DNA of 49,563 bases from Caulobacteraceae bacterium (GTDB lineage: Bacteria; Pseudomonadota; Alphaproteobacteria; Caulobacterales; Caulobacteraceae), in NCBI GenBank assembly GCA_028290905.1, contig JAQGIW010000055.1:1-49563 (forward strand), written 5' to 3'. This document shows positions 16,617 through 24,106 of this stretch, piece after piece. A model generated the notes under the pieces. The model was not told the origin of the DNA and did not search any database. It saw only the letters and a program-made list of their open reading frames with translations. The position numbers and the translations under genes are program-made. Within the stretch, counting starts at the first letter, position 1; every line of letters starts with the position of its first letter.

Positions 16617-16773
16617 TTTTCACGCACCCTGGTCAGGGTATTTTCGATCCCATCACGGAGAAGAACGGTTTTACCGACGCCGCGCAATCCGTGCAGGATG
16701 AGGCTGCGGGCCGACCTCCCGTCGCGGATGCGGTCCCTCAGCGGCCCCACCCCAGCGAGCCCGCCGGCAGTCC
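16617..16773 (-). pseudogene. N-terminal P-loop fragment of the AAA+ ATP-binding protein gene
   Basis: The minus strand encodes GGLAGVGPLRDRIRDGRSAR, then SLILHGLRGVGKTVLLRDGI and ENTLTRV. Walker A is GLRGVGKT. It begins directly after the stop of msrA and runs out near 16617. This is the missing N-terminal part of the ATPase type whose Walker B part lies at 14476-14803, in the same orientation and correct order. About 1.8 kb of unrelated genes now separate them, with the stretch between Walker A and Walker B lost. Confidence 0.7.
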
Positions 16774-17289
16774 TCACTCGGCGGCGGCGCGAACGGGCAG
16801 CTTCCAGCCGGGCCGGATGAAGTGGCAGGTGTATCCGTTCGGGATCCGCTCCAGGTAATCCTGGTGCTCGGGCTCGGCTTCCCAGAACGGGCCCGCGGGC
16901 GCCACCTCGGTGACGACCTTGCCAGGCCACAGGCCCGAGGCGTCGACGTCGGCGATGGTGTCGAGCGCCACGCGCTTCTGTTCCTCGGTCGTGTAGAAGA
17001 TCGCGGAACGATAGCTGAGGCCGCGGTCGTTGCCCTGGCGGTTCAGCGTCGTCGGATCGTGGATCTGGAAGAAGAACTCCAGCAACTGGCGGTAGGAGAT
17101 GACCGCCGGGTCGAAGACGATCTCGATCGCCTCGGCGTGCGTTCCATGGTTCCGGTAGGTGGCGTTGGGCACGTCGCCGCCGGAATAGCCGACGCGCGTC
17201 GCCAGGACGCCGGGATAGCGCCGCAGCAGATCCTGGACGCCCCAGAAGCAGCCGCCGGCGAGGATCGCGGTCTCGGTCGAAGTGGCCAT
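16774..17289 (-). CDS. msrA: Peptide-methionine (S)-S-oxide reductase
   Basis: Repairs methionine-S-sulfoxide in proteins, with electrons from thioredoxin. The 171 residues contain [20 protein letters not shown] with catalytic C14, [30 protein letters not shown], and [11 protein letters not shown]. The end ([18 protein letters not shown]) has no clear resolving cysteines, so it may use a simpler recycling route. The ATG has GGAGGAAGGA upstream. It stands alone next to the AAA+ remnant. Confidence 0.95.
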   Translation of the reverse strand: MATSTETAILAGGCFWGVQDLLRRYPGVLATRVGYSGGDVPNATYRNHGTHAEAIEIVFDPAVISYRQLLEFFFQIHDPTTLNRQGNDRGLSYRSAIFYTTEEQKRVALDTIADVDASGLWPGKVVTEVAPAGPFWEAEPEHQDYLERIPNGYTCHFIRPGWKLPVRAAAE

Positions 17290-17429
17290 GTCGTTGTCCT
17301 TCCTCCGGGCAGATGTGGGGACGGGCGCAGCGTTTTGCCCATGGATCCAATATCACGACGCCCGTGTCGGCAACATCGCGCGCGTTGCGAGGCGCCATAG
17401 GCGCGAGCGACCTGGTCTCCAGACCGGGG

Positions 17430-17458
17430 GCTTGCTATGCAAATTGCAATGTACTATA
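17430..17458 (+). promoter_or_regulatory. Near-consensus sigma-70 promoter
   Basis: TTGCTA (17430-17435), a 17-bp spacer, and a perfect TATAAT (17453-17458) lie in a local AT-rich patch. This is unusually close to the housekeeping consensus for a 70% GC genome. Initiation would be near 17465, just before an ATG at 17468 that opens a 22-codon frame ending at 17536. A hairpin with 9-bp arms (GCCGCTCCA/TGGAGCGGC, 17543-17587) follows. It could drive the PAP2 gene at 17698 through a long leader, or a small RNA. Confidence 0.5.
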
Positions 17459-17467
17459 ATTCGCCCG

Positions 17468-17536
17468 ATGCAGAACACCCTCTCCCTCGCCGCCCTGCCG
17501 CGTCCGCTCCAACCGCACCGTGTCAACGGTCAATAA
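17468..17536 (+). CDS. Possible 22-aa leader peptide
   Basis: ATG three bases after the predicted transcription start encodes MQNTLSLAALPRPLQPHRVN-GQ and a stop. It has no ribosome site, so it would have to be translated leaderless. It has no known family. It may be chance; it is listed because it coincides with a strong promoter and precedes a hairpin. Confidence 0.2.
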   Translation: MQNTLSLAALPRPLQPHRVNGQ

Positions 17537-17697
17537 CGGTGAGCCGCTCCAGCCCAAGGCCGATCCTCAGGCGAGCGGTGGAGCGGCCGTAGCAGACTCC
17601 CCGCGACAAAACGTCTTTCCCGTCGTCAATAAATCCCTGCGCAGACGCCTCCGGAACACGCGGCTTAGCCGTACGTTGCGCGGAGCGGAGAGACCGC

Positions 17698-18459
17698 ATG
17701 CCCGCAGCCCACACTGAACCAACGCCGACCTTCGGCAGGCGCATCAGCTTCCACCCCAGGGAACTCTGGGCCGGCGCCTGCGCGAAGGGCATCCACCTCC
17801 TGGTCGCCCTGCTGTCGATCTCCCTGCTGGTGGTCTTCGGATTCATCGTTGAGGAGATGCTGGAGGGGGAAACCACCCGGATCGACAGCGCCATCCTGCT
17901 GGCCTTCCGGGTCCCCGGCCACCTGGGGACGCCGATAGGACCGCGCTGGCTGCAGCAGTCGGCGATCGACATCTCCGCCCTGGGCGGATTCACCTTTATC
18001 TGGCTGTTCACCATCGTCGTGGCCGGCTTCTTCGCCCTCACCCGGCGCTGGCGGGCGATGCTGATCTTCCTGGCGGCCATCGGCGGCGCCTCGCTTCTGG
18101 ATTCGCTGCTCAAGGTCAGCTTCCACCGGGCGCGGCCGGAGATCGTGCCGCACCTCACCTACGTGACCAACGCCAGCTTTCCGAGCGGCCACGCCATGAT
18201 CTCGGCCGCCACCTACCTGACGGTCGGGGCCATGCTGGCGCGCACGCAGCCGTCGATGCGGGTGCGGGTCTACCTGCTCGGCGTCTTCATCGCCGTCACC
18301 CTGCTGATCGGGATCAGCCGCCTCTACCTCGGCGTGCACTGGCCGTCCGACGTGTTCGCCGGCTGGAGCGTGGGGGCGGCCTGGGCCCTCATCTTCTGGA
18401 TCATCGCCGAGCGGGGACCGGCGGCGAAGCCCGAAGAGGACCCCGCCGCCGAAATCTAG
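17698..18459 (+). CDS. PAP2-family membrane phosphatase
   Basis: Integral membrane phosphatase of the type-2 phosphatidic acid phosphatase family, 253 residues with about six hydrophobic segments (IHLLVALLSISLLVVFGFIV onward). The three active-site motifs are KVSFHRARPE, SFPSGHAM and SRLYLGVHWPSDVFAGW, so the catalytic His and Asp are present. Likely substrates are phosphatidic acid, phosphatidylglycerophosphate or undecaprenyl pyrophosphate. The ATG is preceded by GGAGAGA. About 400 bp of non-coding sequence, with the promoter above, lies upstream. Confidence 0.93.
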   Translation: MPAAHTEPTPTFGRRISFHPRELWAGACAKGIHLLVALLSISLLVVFGFIVEEMLEGETTRIDSAILLAFRVPGHLGTPIGPRWLQQSAIDISALGGFTFIWLFTIVVAGFFALTRRWRAMLIFLAAIGGASLLDSLLKVSFHRARPEIVPHLTYVTNASFPSGHAMISAATYLTVGAMLARTQPSMRVRVYLLGVFIAVTLLIGISRLYLGVHWPSDVFAGWSVGAAWALIFWIIAERGPAAKPEEDPAAEI

Positions 18460-18488
18460 GCGCCTGCGTGAGCCCCGCGCGGCCGCCT

Positions 18489-19364
18489 TTACTCGGCCGC
18501 GGCCTGAAGCTTGTCCGCGGTCTTGGTCTCGAAGTCGCTGGCGTCGTGGCGTTCCCACAGCTGGCTCGCCGGGTCGCCGAAGGCGCGGTTGACCATGCGG
18601 CCGCGCTTGACCGCCGGCCGCTGGGCGATCTGGTCGGTCCAGCGCTGCACGTTCTTGTAAGTTCCCACGTCCAGGAACTCGCCGGACTCGTAGAGCAGGC
18701 CCTTGGCCAGGCCGCCGTACCAGGGCCAGACGGCCATGTCGGCGATCGTGTATTCCGAGCCGGCCAGGTACTCGGCATCCGCCAGGCGCCGGTCGAGCAC
18801 GTCCAACTGGCGCTTCACCTCCATGGCGAAGCGATCGATGGCGTATTCGATCTTGCTGGGCGCGTAGGCGTAGAAGTGGCCGAAGCCGCCGCCCAGGTAG
18901 GGCGCGGCGCCCATCTGCCAGAACAGCCACGACAGGGCTTCGGCGCGGGTGTCGTCGGTGGGCAGGAACGCGCCGAACTTCTCGGCCAGGTGGATCAGGA
19001 TGGCGCCGGATTCGAAGACGCGGATGGGCTTGGGCCCGCTGCGGTCGACCAGGGCGGGGATCTTGGAGTTGGGGTTGGCGGCCACGAAGCCGCTGCCGAA
19101 CTGGTCGCCTTCGTTGATGCGGATCAGCCAGGCGTCGTACTCCGCGCCCTTGTGGCCGAGCGCCAGCAGCTCCTCCAGCATCACCGTCACCTTCACGCCG
19201 TTGGGCGTCGCCAGGGAATAGAGCTGCAGCGGATGGCGGCCGACCGGCAGTTCCTTCTCGTGCGTCGGTCCGGCGATCGGCCGGTTGATGCTGGCGAACC
19301 GCCCGCCGTTCTCCTTGTTCCAGGTCCAGACTTTCGGCGGGGTGTATTCGGCGGCGTCGGTCAC
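18489..19364 (-). CDS. yghU: YghU-type glutathione S-transferase / disulfide-bond reductase
   Basis: Nu-class glutathione transferase, 291 residues. It matches E. coli YghU closely as I recall it: VWTWNKENGGRFASINRPIA, then GPTHEKELPVGRHPLQLYSL, TPNGVKVTVMLEEL and NPNSKIPALVDRSG. The C-terminal domain has FYAYAPSKIEYAIDRFAMEV, YTIADMAVWPWYGG and the ending ERHDASDFETKT. YghU binds two glutathiones and reduces disulfides. The start chosen is GTG 19364 (MTDAAEYTPPKVW), with GAGGAG upstream, because longer open frame further upstream has no similarity. Confidence 0.95.
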   Translation of the reverse strand: MTDAAEYTPPKVWTWNKENGGRFASINRPIAGPTHEKELPVGRHPLQLYSLATPNGVKVTVMLEELLALGHKGAEYDAWLIRINEGDQFGSGFVAANPNSKIPALVDRSGPKPIRVFESGAILIHLAEKFGAFLPTDDTRAEALSWLFWQMGAAPYLGGGFGHFYAYAPSKIEYAIDRFAMEVKRQLDVLDRRLADAEYLAGSEYTIADMAVWPWYGGLAKGLLYESGEFLDVGTYKNVQRWTDQIAQRPAVKRGRMVNRAFGDPASQLWERHDASDFETKTADKLQAAAE

Positions 19365-19476
19365 AGGTGCTCGTCTCCTCGGGTCTGCGTTATGGCGCGG
19401 TGTAGCCCCGGACCATGTGGCGCCTACGGCGGCGTTTCGCCAGTCCGGCGCCGTCGCCTTGCGATGGGATCCATGG

Positions 19477-19493
19477 TGGACTAGGTTAGTCCA
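19477..19493. promoter_or_regulatory. Palindromic operator candidate of the toxin-antitoxin operon
   Basis: TGGACTA-GGT-TAGTCCA has perfect 7-bp arms and lies directly upstream of the GGAGG ribosome site of the antitoxin gene. Phd/YefM antitoxins repress their own operon by binding such palindromes, so this is a good autoregulation site. The symmetry is seen; the binding is inferred. Confidence 0.6.
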
Positions 19494-19507
19494 TCGGAGG
19501 CGCCCTC

Positions 19508-19750
19508 GTGCGAACTGTGAACATCCATGCAGCCAAGACGCACTTCTCACGCCTGATCGATGAGGTCGCGGCCGGGGAAGAGATCGTCATCGCCAAGGCG
19601 GGCAAACCGGTCGCCCGGCTCGCGCCCTTGTCGCCGGCCGCGACGCGGGGGAAGCGGCGCCTGGGGGCGCTGGCGGGCGTGGCCGTCGTGCCGCCCGATT
19701 TCGACGCCCCTCTGCCCGAGGCGGTGATCGACGCCTTCGAGGGCCAATGA
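19508..19750 (+). CDS. Phd/YefM-type antitoxin
   Basis: DNA-binding antitoxin of 80 residues. The N-terminal Phd fold is clear: VNIHAAKTHFSRLIDEVAAG, EEIVIAKAGKPVARL. The C-terminal half (PDFDAPLPEAVIDAFEG) is the usual toxin-neutralising tail. It begins at GTG 19508 with GGAGG at proper distance. It is immediately followed (no gap) by the PIN toxin gene, and the palindrome at 19477 sits in its promoter. Confidence 0.93.
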   Translation: MRTVNIHAAKTHFSRLIDEVAAGEEIVIAKAGKPVARLAPLSPAATRGKRRLGALAGVAVVPPDFDAPLPEAVIDAFEGQ

Positions 19751-20137
19751 GTGCGGCTGCTGCTCGACACCCACATCCTCCTGTGGGCGCTGATCGAGCC
19801 GGCCCGATTGAGCGACGATCTTCGAGACAAGCTGGAGGATCGCGGGCACACGGTTCTGTTCAGCGCGGCCAGCATCTGGGAGATGTCGATCAAGGCGGCC
19901 CTCGGCCGGGCCGATTTCAGGGTTTCGCCGAGCGAGATCGTCGCGGCCGCACTGGCCGTCGGGTTCGAGGAGTTGCCGGTGCGCTCGCTCGCCGCCTTGG
20001 CGGTCGCGACACTGCCGCTCCATCACCGCGACCCCTTCGACCGGCTGCTCGTCGCTCAGGCAATAACTGAGCCGGCCCACCTCTGCACCGCCGATGCGGC
20101 CTTGGCGCCCTACTCCGAACTCGTCGTCTTGATGTGA
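19751..20137 (+). CDS. PIN-domain toxin (VapC-like)
   Basis: Mg2+-dependent ribonuclease toxin of 128 residues. The acidic active site is complete: D6 (LLLDTHILLWAL), E44 (SIWEMSIKAALG), D94 and D97 (HHRDPFDRLLVAQA) and D115 (CTADAAL). The start GTG 19751 abuts the antitoxin stop, as usual for coupled translation. Unusually, the next gene, a metabolic hydrolase, follows within 8 bp, so the pair may be co-transcribed with it. Confidence 0.93.
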   Translation: MRLLLDTHILLWALIEPARLSDDLRDKLEDRGHTVLFSAASIWEMSIKAALGRADFRVSPSEIVAAALAVGFEELPVRSLAALAVATLPLHHRDPFDRLLVAQAITEPAHLCTADAALAPYSELVVLM

Positions 20138-20145
20138 GGGCCCTG

Positions 20146-21408
20146 ATGCGCGATCGCCACACCCCCCCACTGGCCGTCCCCCCACTGACCATCGACGGCG
20201 ATCGACTGTGGTCGAGCCTGATGGCGATGGCGCGGATCGGTCCGGGCGTCGCGGGGGGTTGCAACCGCCAGGCCCTGACCGACGCCGACCGGGAGGGGCG
20301 CGACCTCTTCGTGAGCTGGGCCAGGGAGGCGGGTTGCCGTGTCTCGATCGACCAGATGGGGAACATCTTCGCCCGCCGCCCCGGCCGCGACGACGAGGCC
20401 GCCCCGGTCCTGGCTGGGAGCCACCTGGACACCCAGCCCACCGGCGGCCGCTTCGACGGCGTCTACGGCGTCCTTGCGGGGCTGGAGGTCGTCCGGTCGC
20501 TGAATGACCGTGGCATCCAGACGCTCAGGCCGATCGAGGTCGCCTGCTGGACCAACGAGGAGGGAGCCCGGTTCGCCCCCGCCATGCTGGGCTCCGGCGT
20601 CGTCTCGGGGACCTATGACCTCGAGTTCGCCTACGCCCGCCAGGATAAGAGCGGCCGGTCGTTCAAGGACGAACTCGCCCGGATAGGCTACCTCGGCGAC
20701 ACGCCGGCCGCGCCGCGGGAGTTCGCGGCGATGTTCGAAGCTCACATAGAACAGGGGCCGATCCTCGAACACGAGGGCAACACGATCGGCGTCGTCACCG
20801 GCATCCAGGGCGCCTACTGGTTCGACGTGACGCTCGACGGCCAATCGTGCCACGCGGGGCCGACGCCGATGGCCCTGCGCCGCGACCCCTGGCGGGCGGC
20901 GGCGCCGATCATCGCGGAAGGGTTCGCAATCGCGGAGCGGAACGGGCCGGATGGTCGCTTCACCATCGGCGACATGAAGGCCGAGCCCGGCTCGCGCAAC
21001 ACCGTGCCGCACCGGGTGACCTTCCCCATCGACATGCGCCACCCGGACATGGCCCGTCTCGACGCCATGGTGGCGGCGTTCCGCGGCTTCGCCGAGGCCC
21101 GCTCTTCGGACCATCGCATAGGCTTCGCGATGGAACAGGTCTGGCGCATGCCGGCGACGGCGTTCGATGCGCGCCTGATCGACCTCATCGAAGAGTCGGC
21201 CGAGCAGCTCGGCTATCGCCACCGCCGCATCGTCAGCGGGGCCGGGCACGACTCCCTCCACACCGCCCAGTTCGCGCCTACGGCGATGATCTTCGTCCCC
21301 TGCGCAGGCGGCCTCAGTCACAACGAGGCCGAGGACGCCACCCCCGCCGACCTCGCCGCCGGCGCGTCGGTTCTTCTCCACGCCATGCTGAAGGCGGCCG
21401 ACGCGTGA
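20146..21408 (+). CDS. M20-family N-carbamoyl-amino-acid / ureido hydrolase
   Basis: Dinuclear metal amidohydrolase of the hydantoinase/carbamoylase family (allantoate amidohydrolase, beta-ureidopropionase, N-carbamoyl-L-amino acid hydrolase), 420 residues. It has GSHLDTQPTGGRFDGVYGVL, WTNEEGARFAPAMLGSG, EAHIEQGPILE, DGQSCHAGPTPMALRRDP and GAGHDSLHTAQFAPTAMIF, then LSHNEAEDA. It would release CO2 and NH3 from a ureido group. I chose ATG 20146, which has GAGGG just upstream; a GTG at 20134 overlapping the toxin stop is also possible. The next gene overlaps by 4 bp, so the two enzymes probably work on successive intermediates. Confidence 0.93.
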   Translation: MRDRHTPPLAVPPLTIDGDRLWSSLMAMARIGPGVAGGCNRQALTDADREGRDLFVSWAREAGCRVSIDQMGNIFARRPGRDDEAAPVLAGSHLDTQPTGGRFDGVYGVLAGLEVVRSLNDRGIQTLRPIEVACWTNEEGARFAPAMLGSGVVSGTYDLEFAYARQDKSGRSFKDELARIGYLGDTPAAPREFAAMFEAHIEQGPILEHEGNTIGVVTGIQGAYWFDVTLDGQSCHAGPTPMALRRDPWRAAAPIIAEGFAIAERNGPDGRFTIGDMKAEPGSRNTVPHRVTFPIDMRHPDMARLDAMVAAFRGFAEARSSDHRIGFAMEQVWRMPATAFDARLIDLIEESAEQLGYRHRRIVSGAGHDSLHTAQFAPTAMIFVPCAGGLSHNEAEDATPADLAAGASVLLHAMLKAADA

Positions 21409-22328
21409 GGGGCGCGCCGACGCGGCTGCGCGTCCGCGTGGAGGGTGGCGGCACGCCCCGGCCGAACCGATGGGGGAGCGACAGCGAGTACGGCCTCCTT
21501 CGCGACGTCCTCGTGGGCCCGCTAGACAACTTCGGCTGGCAGGCGGGCGCCAACGCCGTGATCGAGCGCACCCGGCGGCTGGGCCTGGCCTACGACGCGG
21601 CCGTGGCCCGCCGGCAGTACGAGGAGATGATCGACGCCTACGCGCAGGCGGGCGTCACGGTGCATACGCTGCCGGCGGAGGACGGCCTGCCCTACCAGCT
21701 GTTCGCCCGCGACAGCAGCGTGATGACCCCCTGGGGGGCGGTCGTCATGCAGCTGCAGAAGCCCTATCGCCGCGGCGAATACGCCGCCTGCCTGCGCTTC
21801 TATCTGGAGAACGACATCCCCATCTTCGACATGATCACCGCCGGCAATATCGAGGGCGGCGACTTCATGGTCCTGAAGCCCGGCGTAGCCATCTGCGGCT
21901 ATTCGGGGGAACGCTCCTGCGAAGCCGCGGTCAGACAGCTGAAGGGCTGGTTCGAGGCCGAGGGCTGGGAACTCTACGCCTACCCGTTCGACCCGCACTT
22001 CCTGCACCTGGACGTCCAGCTGGGCATGGTCGCCGAGGATCTCGCCGCGGTTTGCGTCGAAGCGGTGGAACCCAACCTGGTGGAATGGCTGCGTTCCAAG
22101 GGCATCCGCGTCATCGATGTCTCCTACGGGGCCGCCATGAACCTGGGGACGAACGTTGTCTCTCTCGGCGCCGAGCGCGTGCTCATTCCGGCGTCGAACA
22201 AGAGCCTGAGCGCGGCCTGCCGCGCCGAAGGCCTGACGGTGTTCGATCCCGACGTCTCGATGATCGCCGCCGGCGGCGGCGCCATCCACTGCATGTGCCA
22301 GCCGCTGCGGCGCGATCCGATTGGGTAA
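21405..22328 (+). CDS. Arginine-deiminase-superfamily (DDAH/amidinotransferase-like) hydrolase
   Basis: Guanidino-modifying enzyme with the pentein fold, 307 residues from GTG 21405, whose GTGA overlaps the carbamoylase stop. The catalytic set is visible: EGGD (E150-D153), HLD (H201-D203) and the nucleophile in GGGAIHCMCQPL (C296). LLRDVLVGPLDNFGWQ and YQLFARDSSVMTPWGAVV are substrate-loop regions. Family members hydrolyse arginine, methylarginines or agmatine, or transfer the amidino group. A hydrolase would yield a ureido product and ammonia (or amine), which the upstream carbamoylase could degrade. The exact substrate is not deducible. Confidence 0.9.
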   Translation: MRGAPTRLRVRVEGGGTPRPNRWGSDSEYGLLRDVLVGPLDNFGWQAGANAVIERTRRLGLAYDAAVARRQYEEMIDAYAQAGVTVHTLPAEDGLPYQLFARDSSVMTPWGAVVMQLQKPYRRGEYAACLRFYLENDIPIFDMITAGNIEGGDFMVLKPGVAICGYSGERSCEAAVRQLKGWFEAEGWELYAYPFDPHFLHLDVQLGMVAEDLAAVCVEAVEPNLVEWLRSKGIRVIDVSYGAAMNLGTNVVSLGAERVLIPASNKSLSAACRAEGLTVFDPDVSMIAAGGGAIHCMCQPLRRDPIG

Positions 22329-22335
22329 CCGGGAC

Positions 22336-23124
22336 TCAACCCTTCCGCGACCCCACCGGATGGCTCGAGCTCAGTCCGCCGTCCACCACGATCGCCTGGC
22401 CGTTGACGTAGGCGCTGTCGTCGGAGGCGAGGAAGAGGGCGGCGCCGGCGATCTCGTGCGGCTCGCCGCCCCGGCGCAGGGGGTTGAGCTGGCCGATCCT
22501 GTCGTCGGTGCCGCGCTCGCGGGCGTTCTTGTAGATCGGCGCGGTCATGCCGGTCTCGATCAGGCCCGGGCAGATGGCGTTGACCCTCACCCCTGTGCCG
22601 TAGAGCAGGTTGGCGCTGGTCTGGACCAGGTTGATCACCCCGGCCTTGCTGGCGCTGTAGGGGATGGGCCCCGCGCCCGAGCGGATCCCCGCCACCGAGG
22701 CGGTGCAGATGATCGAGCCCTTGCCGGCCGCGCGCATGATCGGGCTGGCGTGCTTGATGGCCAGGAACGGGCCGACCAGGTTGATGCGCAGCACCTCCAT
22801 CCACAAGGCGGCGTCGATCTCCTCCATCGGCTTCATGCCGCCGGTGATGCCGGCGTTGGCGTAGATGGCGTTGAGGCCGCCGAAGCGCTCAACGGCCAGG
22901 TCGATCAGCGCCTTGACGTCGGCTTCGTCGCCGGCGTCGCCGGCTGCCGCCAGGGCGGTCCCGCCGTCCGCCTCGATCAGGCGGGCCGTCTCGTGGACGG
23001 TTTCGGCGCGGTCGAAACAGACGACCTTGGCCCCCTCCTGGGCGAACAGGCGGGCGGTGGCGCGGCCGATGCCGCTGGCCGCCCCGGTGACGACCGTCGA
23101 GCGGCCGTCCAGGCGTCCAGGCAT
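22336..23124 (-). CDS. SDR-family oxidoreductase (FabG-like)
   Basis: Classical NAD(P) short-chain dehydrogenase, 262 residues. It has VVTGAASGIGRATARLF, IYANAGITGG (the NNAG site), ICTASVAG with catalytic Ser, YSASKAG with Tyr/Lys, and NGQAIVVDGGLSSSHP at the end. The start ATG 23124 overlaps the stop of the upstream SDR by one base (TGATG), so the two are coupled. The gene ends 7 bp from the convergent deiminase gene. The substrate is unknown. Confidence 0.93.
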   Translation of the reverse strand: MPGRLDGRSTVVTGAASGIGRATARLFAQEGAKVVCFDRAETVHETARLIEADGGTALAAAGDAGDEADVKALIDLAVERFGGLNAIYANAGITGGMKPMEEIDAALWMEVLRINLVGPFLAIKHASPIMRAAGKGSIICTASVAGIRSGAGPIPYSASKAGVINLVQTSANLLYGTGVRVNAICPGLIETGMTAPIYKNARERGTDDRIGQLNPLRRGGEPHEIAGAALFLASDDSAYVNGQAIVVDGGLSSSHPVGSRKG

Positions 23125-24065
23125 CAGCTCGCTGCCGCGGGGGCGGGCGTCGATGCGGTCGGGGTCGGCGGCAAGGGCAGGCGGGCCAGGGAGTAGAACT
23201 TGTCCTGCATGGCCGGCAGGGCCTCCGAGAGGATGGTCTCGATCGTCCACCCCTCGGCCTTGCTCTCGGTCTGGATCGGCCGGGGCTGGCTGTAGAGGAT
23301 GATGTTCTCGCCGCTGGAGCCGAAGATCTGGCCGGTCACATTGCGGGCGGCGTCGGCCAGCAGGGCGACGGAGAACCGCGCCGGCTGGTCGGCCCGGATG
23401 GACTCGGCCATCTGCTGGCGGCGAGCGGCGGAGGCCTCGTCGCGCACCGGCACCGACTGGGTCATCCGCGTCCAGGCGACCGGCGCCAGGCAGTTGCAGC
23501 GGATGTTCTTGGCCGCGCCCTCCATGGCGATGATCCGCGAGAGGCCGGCGATGCCCATCTTGGCCGCGCCATAGTTGGTCTGGCCGATGTTGCCGATGAT
23601 GCCCGAGGTGGAGGTGTACAGCACATAGGCGCCGTCCTCCTGGTTGCGGAAGTGCTCGATGGTGGCGCGGCAGACGTTGTAGGTGCCGCGCAGGTGGACG
23701 TTGATGACCGCGTCCCAGTTCTCCTCGGTCATCTTGTGGAACATGCCGTCGCGCAGGATGCCGGCCGGGTTGATCACCCCGTGCAAGCCGCCGAAGGTGT
23801 CCAGCGCCTGCTGCACCATGTGCTCCACCGCCTTCAGAGAGGTGACGCTCTCGGTGTTGAACGCCGCCTGGCCGCCGGCCGCGATGATCTCGTTGGCGAC
23901 GGTCTCGGCCGGCCCGGCCGAGCCCTCGTCGCCGCCGGTCAGGGATCCGCCAAGGTCGTTGACCACCACCTTGGCGCCCTCGCGGGCGGCGATCAGGGCG
24001 CACTCGCGGCCGATGCCGTTGCCGCCGCCGGTGACCAGAACGACCTTGCCTTCCAGAACGCCCAT
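23124..24065 (-). CDS. SDR-family (3R)-hydroxyacyl-CoA dehydrogenase-like protein
   Basis: 313-residue SDR resembling the dehydrogenase part of type-2 peroxisomal multifunctional enzyme. It has VTGGGNGIGRECALIAA, then the family-specific insert VVNDLGGSLTGGDEGSAG, and YGAAKMG with catalytic Tyr/Lys. The NNAG tetrad region reads NPAGILRDG. A C-terminal extension after about residue 245 (GQIFGSSGENIILYSQPRP onward) is Pro/Ala-rich at the end. The start ATG 24065 has GAGGGAG upstream. It probably acts on a hydroxyacyl-CoA or a steroid-like substrate and is coupled to the next SDR. Confidence 0.9.
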   Translation of the reverse strand: MGVLEGKVVLVTGGGNGIGRECALIAAREGAKVVVNDLGGSLTGGDEGSAGPAETVANEIIAAGGQAAFNTESVTSLKAVEHMVQQALDTFGGLHGVINPAGILRDGMFHKMTEENWDAVINVHLRGTYNVCRATIEHFRNQEDGAYVLYTSTSGIIGNIGQTNYGAAKMGIAGLSRIIAMEGAAKNIRCNCLAPVAWTRMTQSVPVRDEASAARRQQMAESIRADQPARFSVALLADAARNVTGQIFGSSGENIILYSQPRPIQTESKAEGWTIETILSEALPAMQDKFYSLARLPLPPTPTASTPAPAAAS

Positions 24066-24106
24066 GACCGCATCTCCCTCAAGCGATGTGAATTTGGCCA
24101 AGACGC

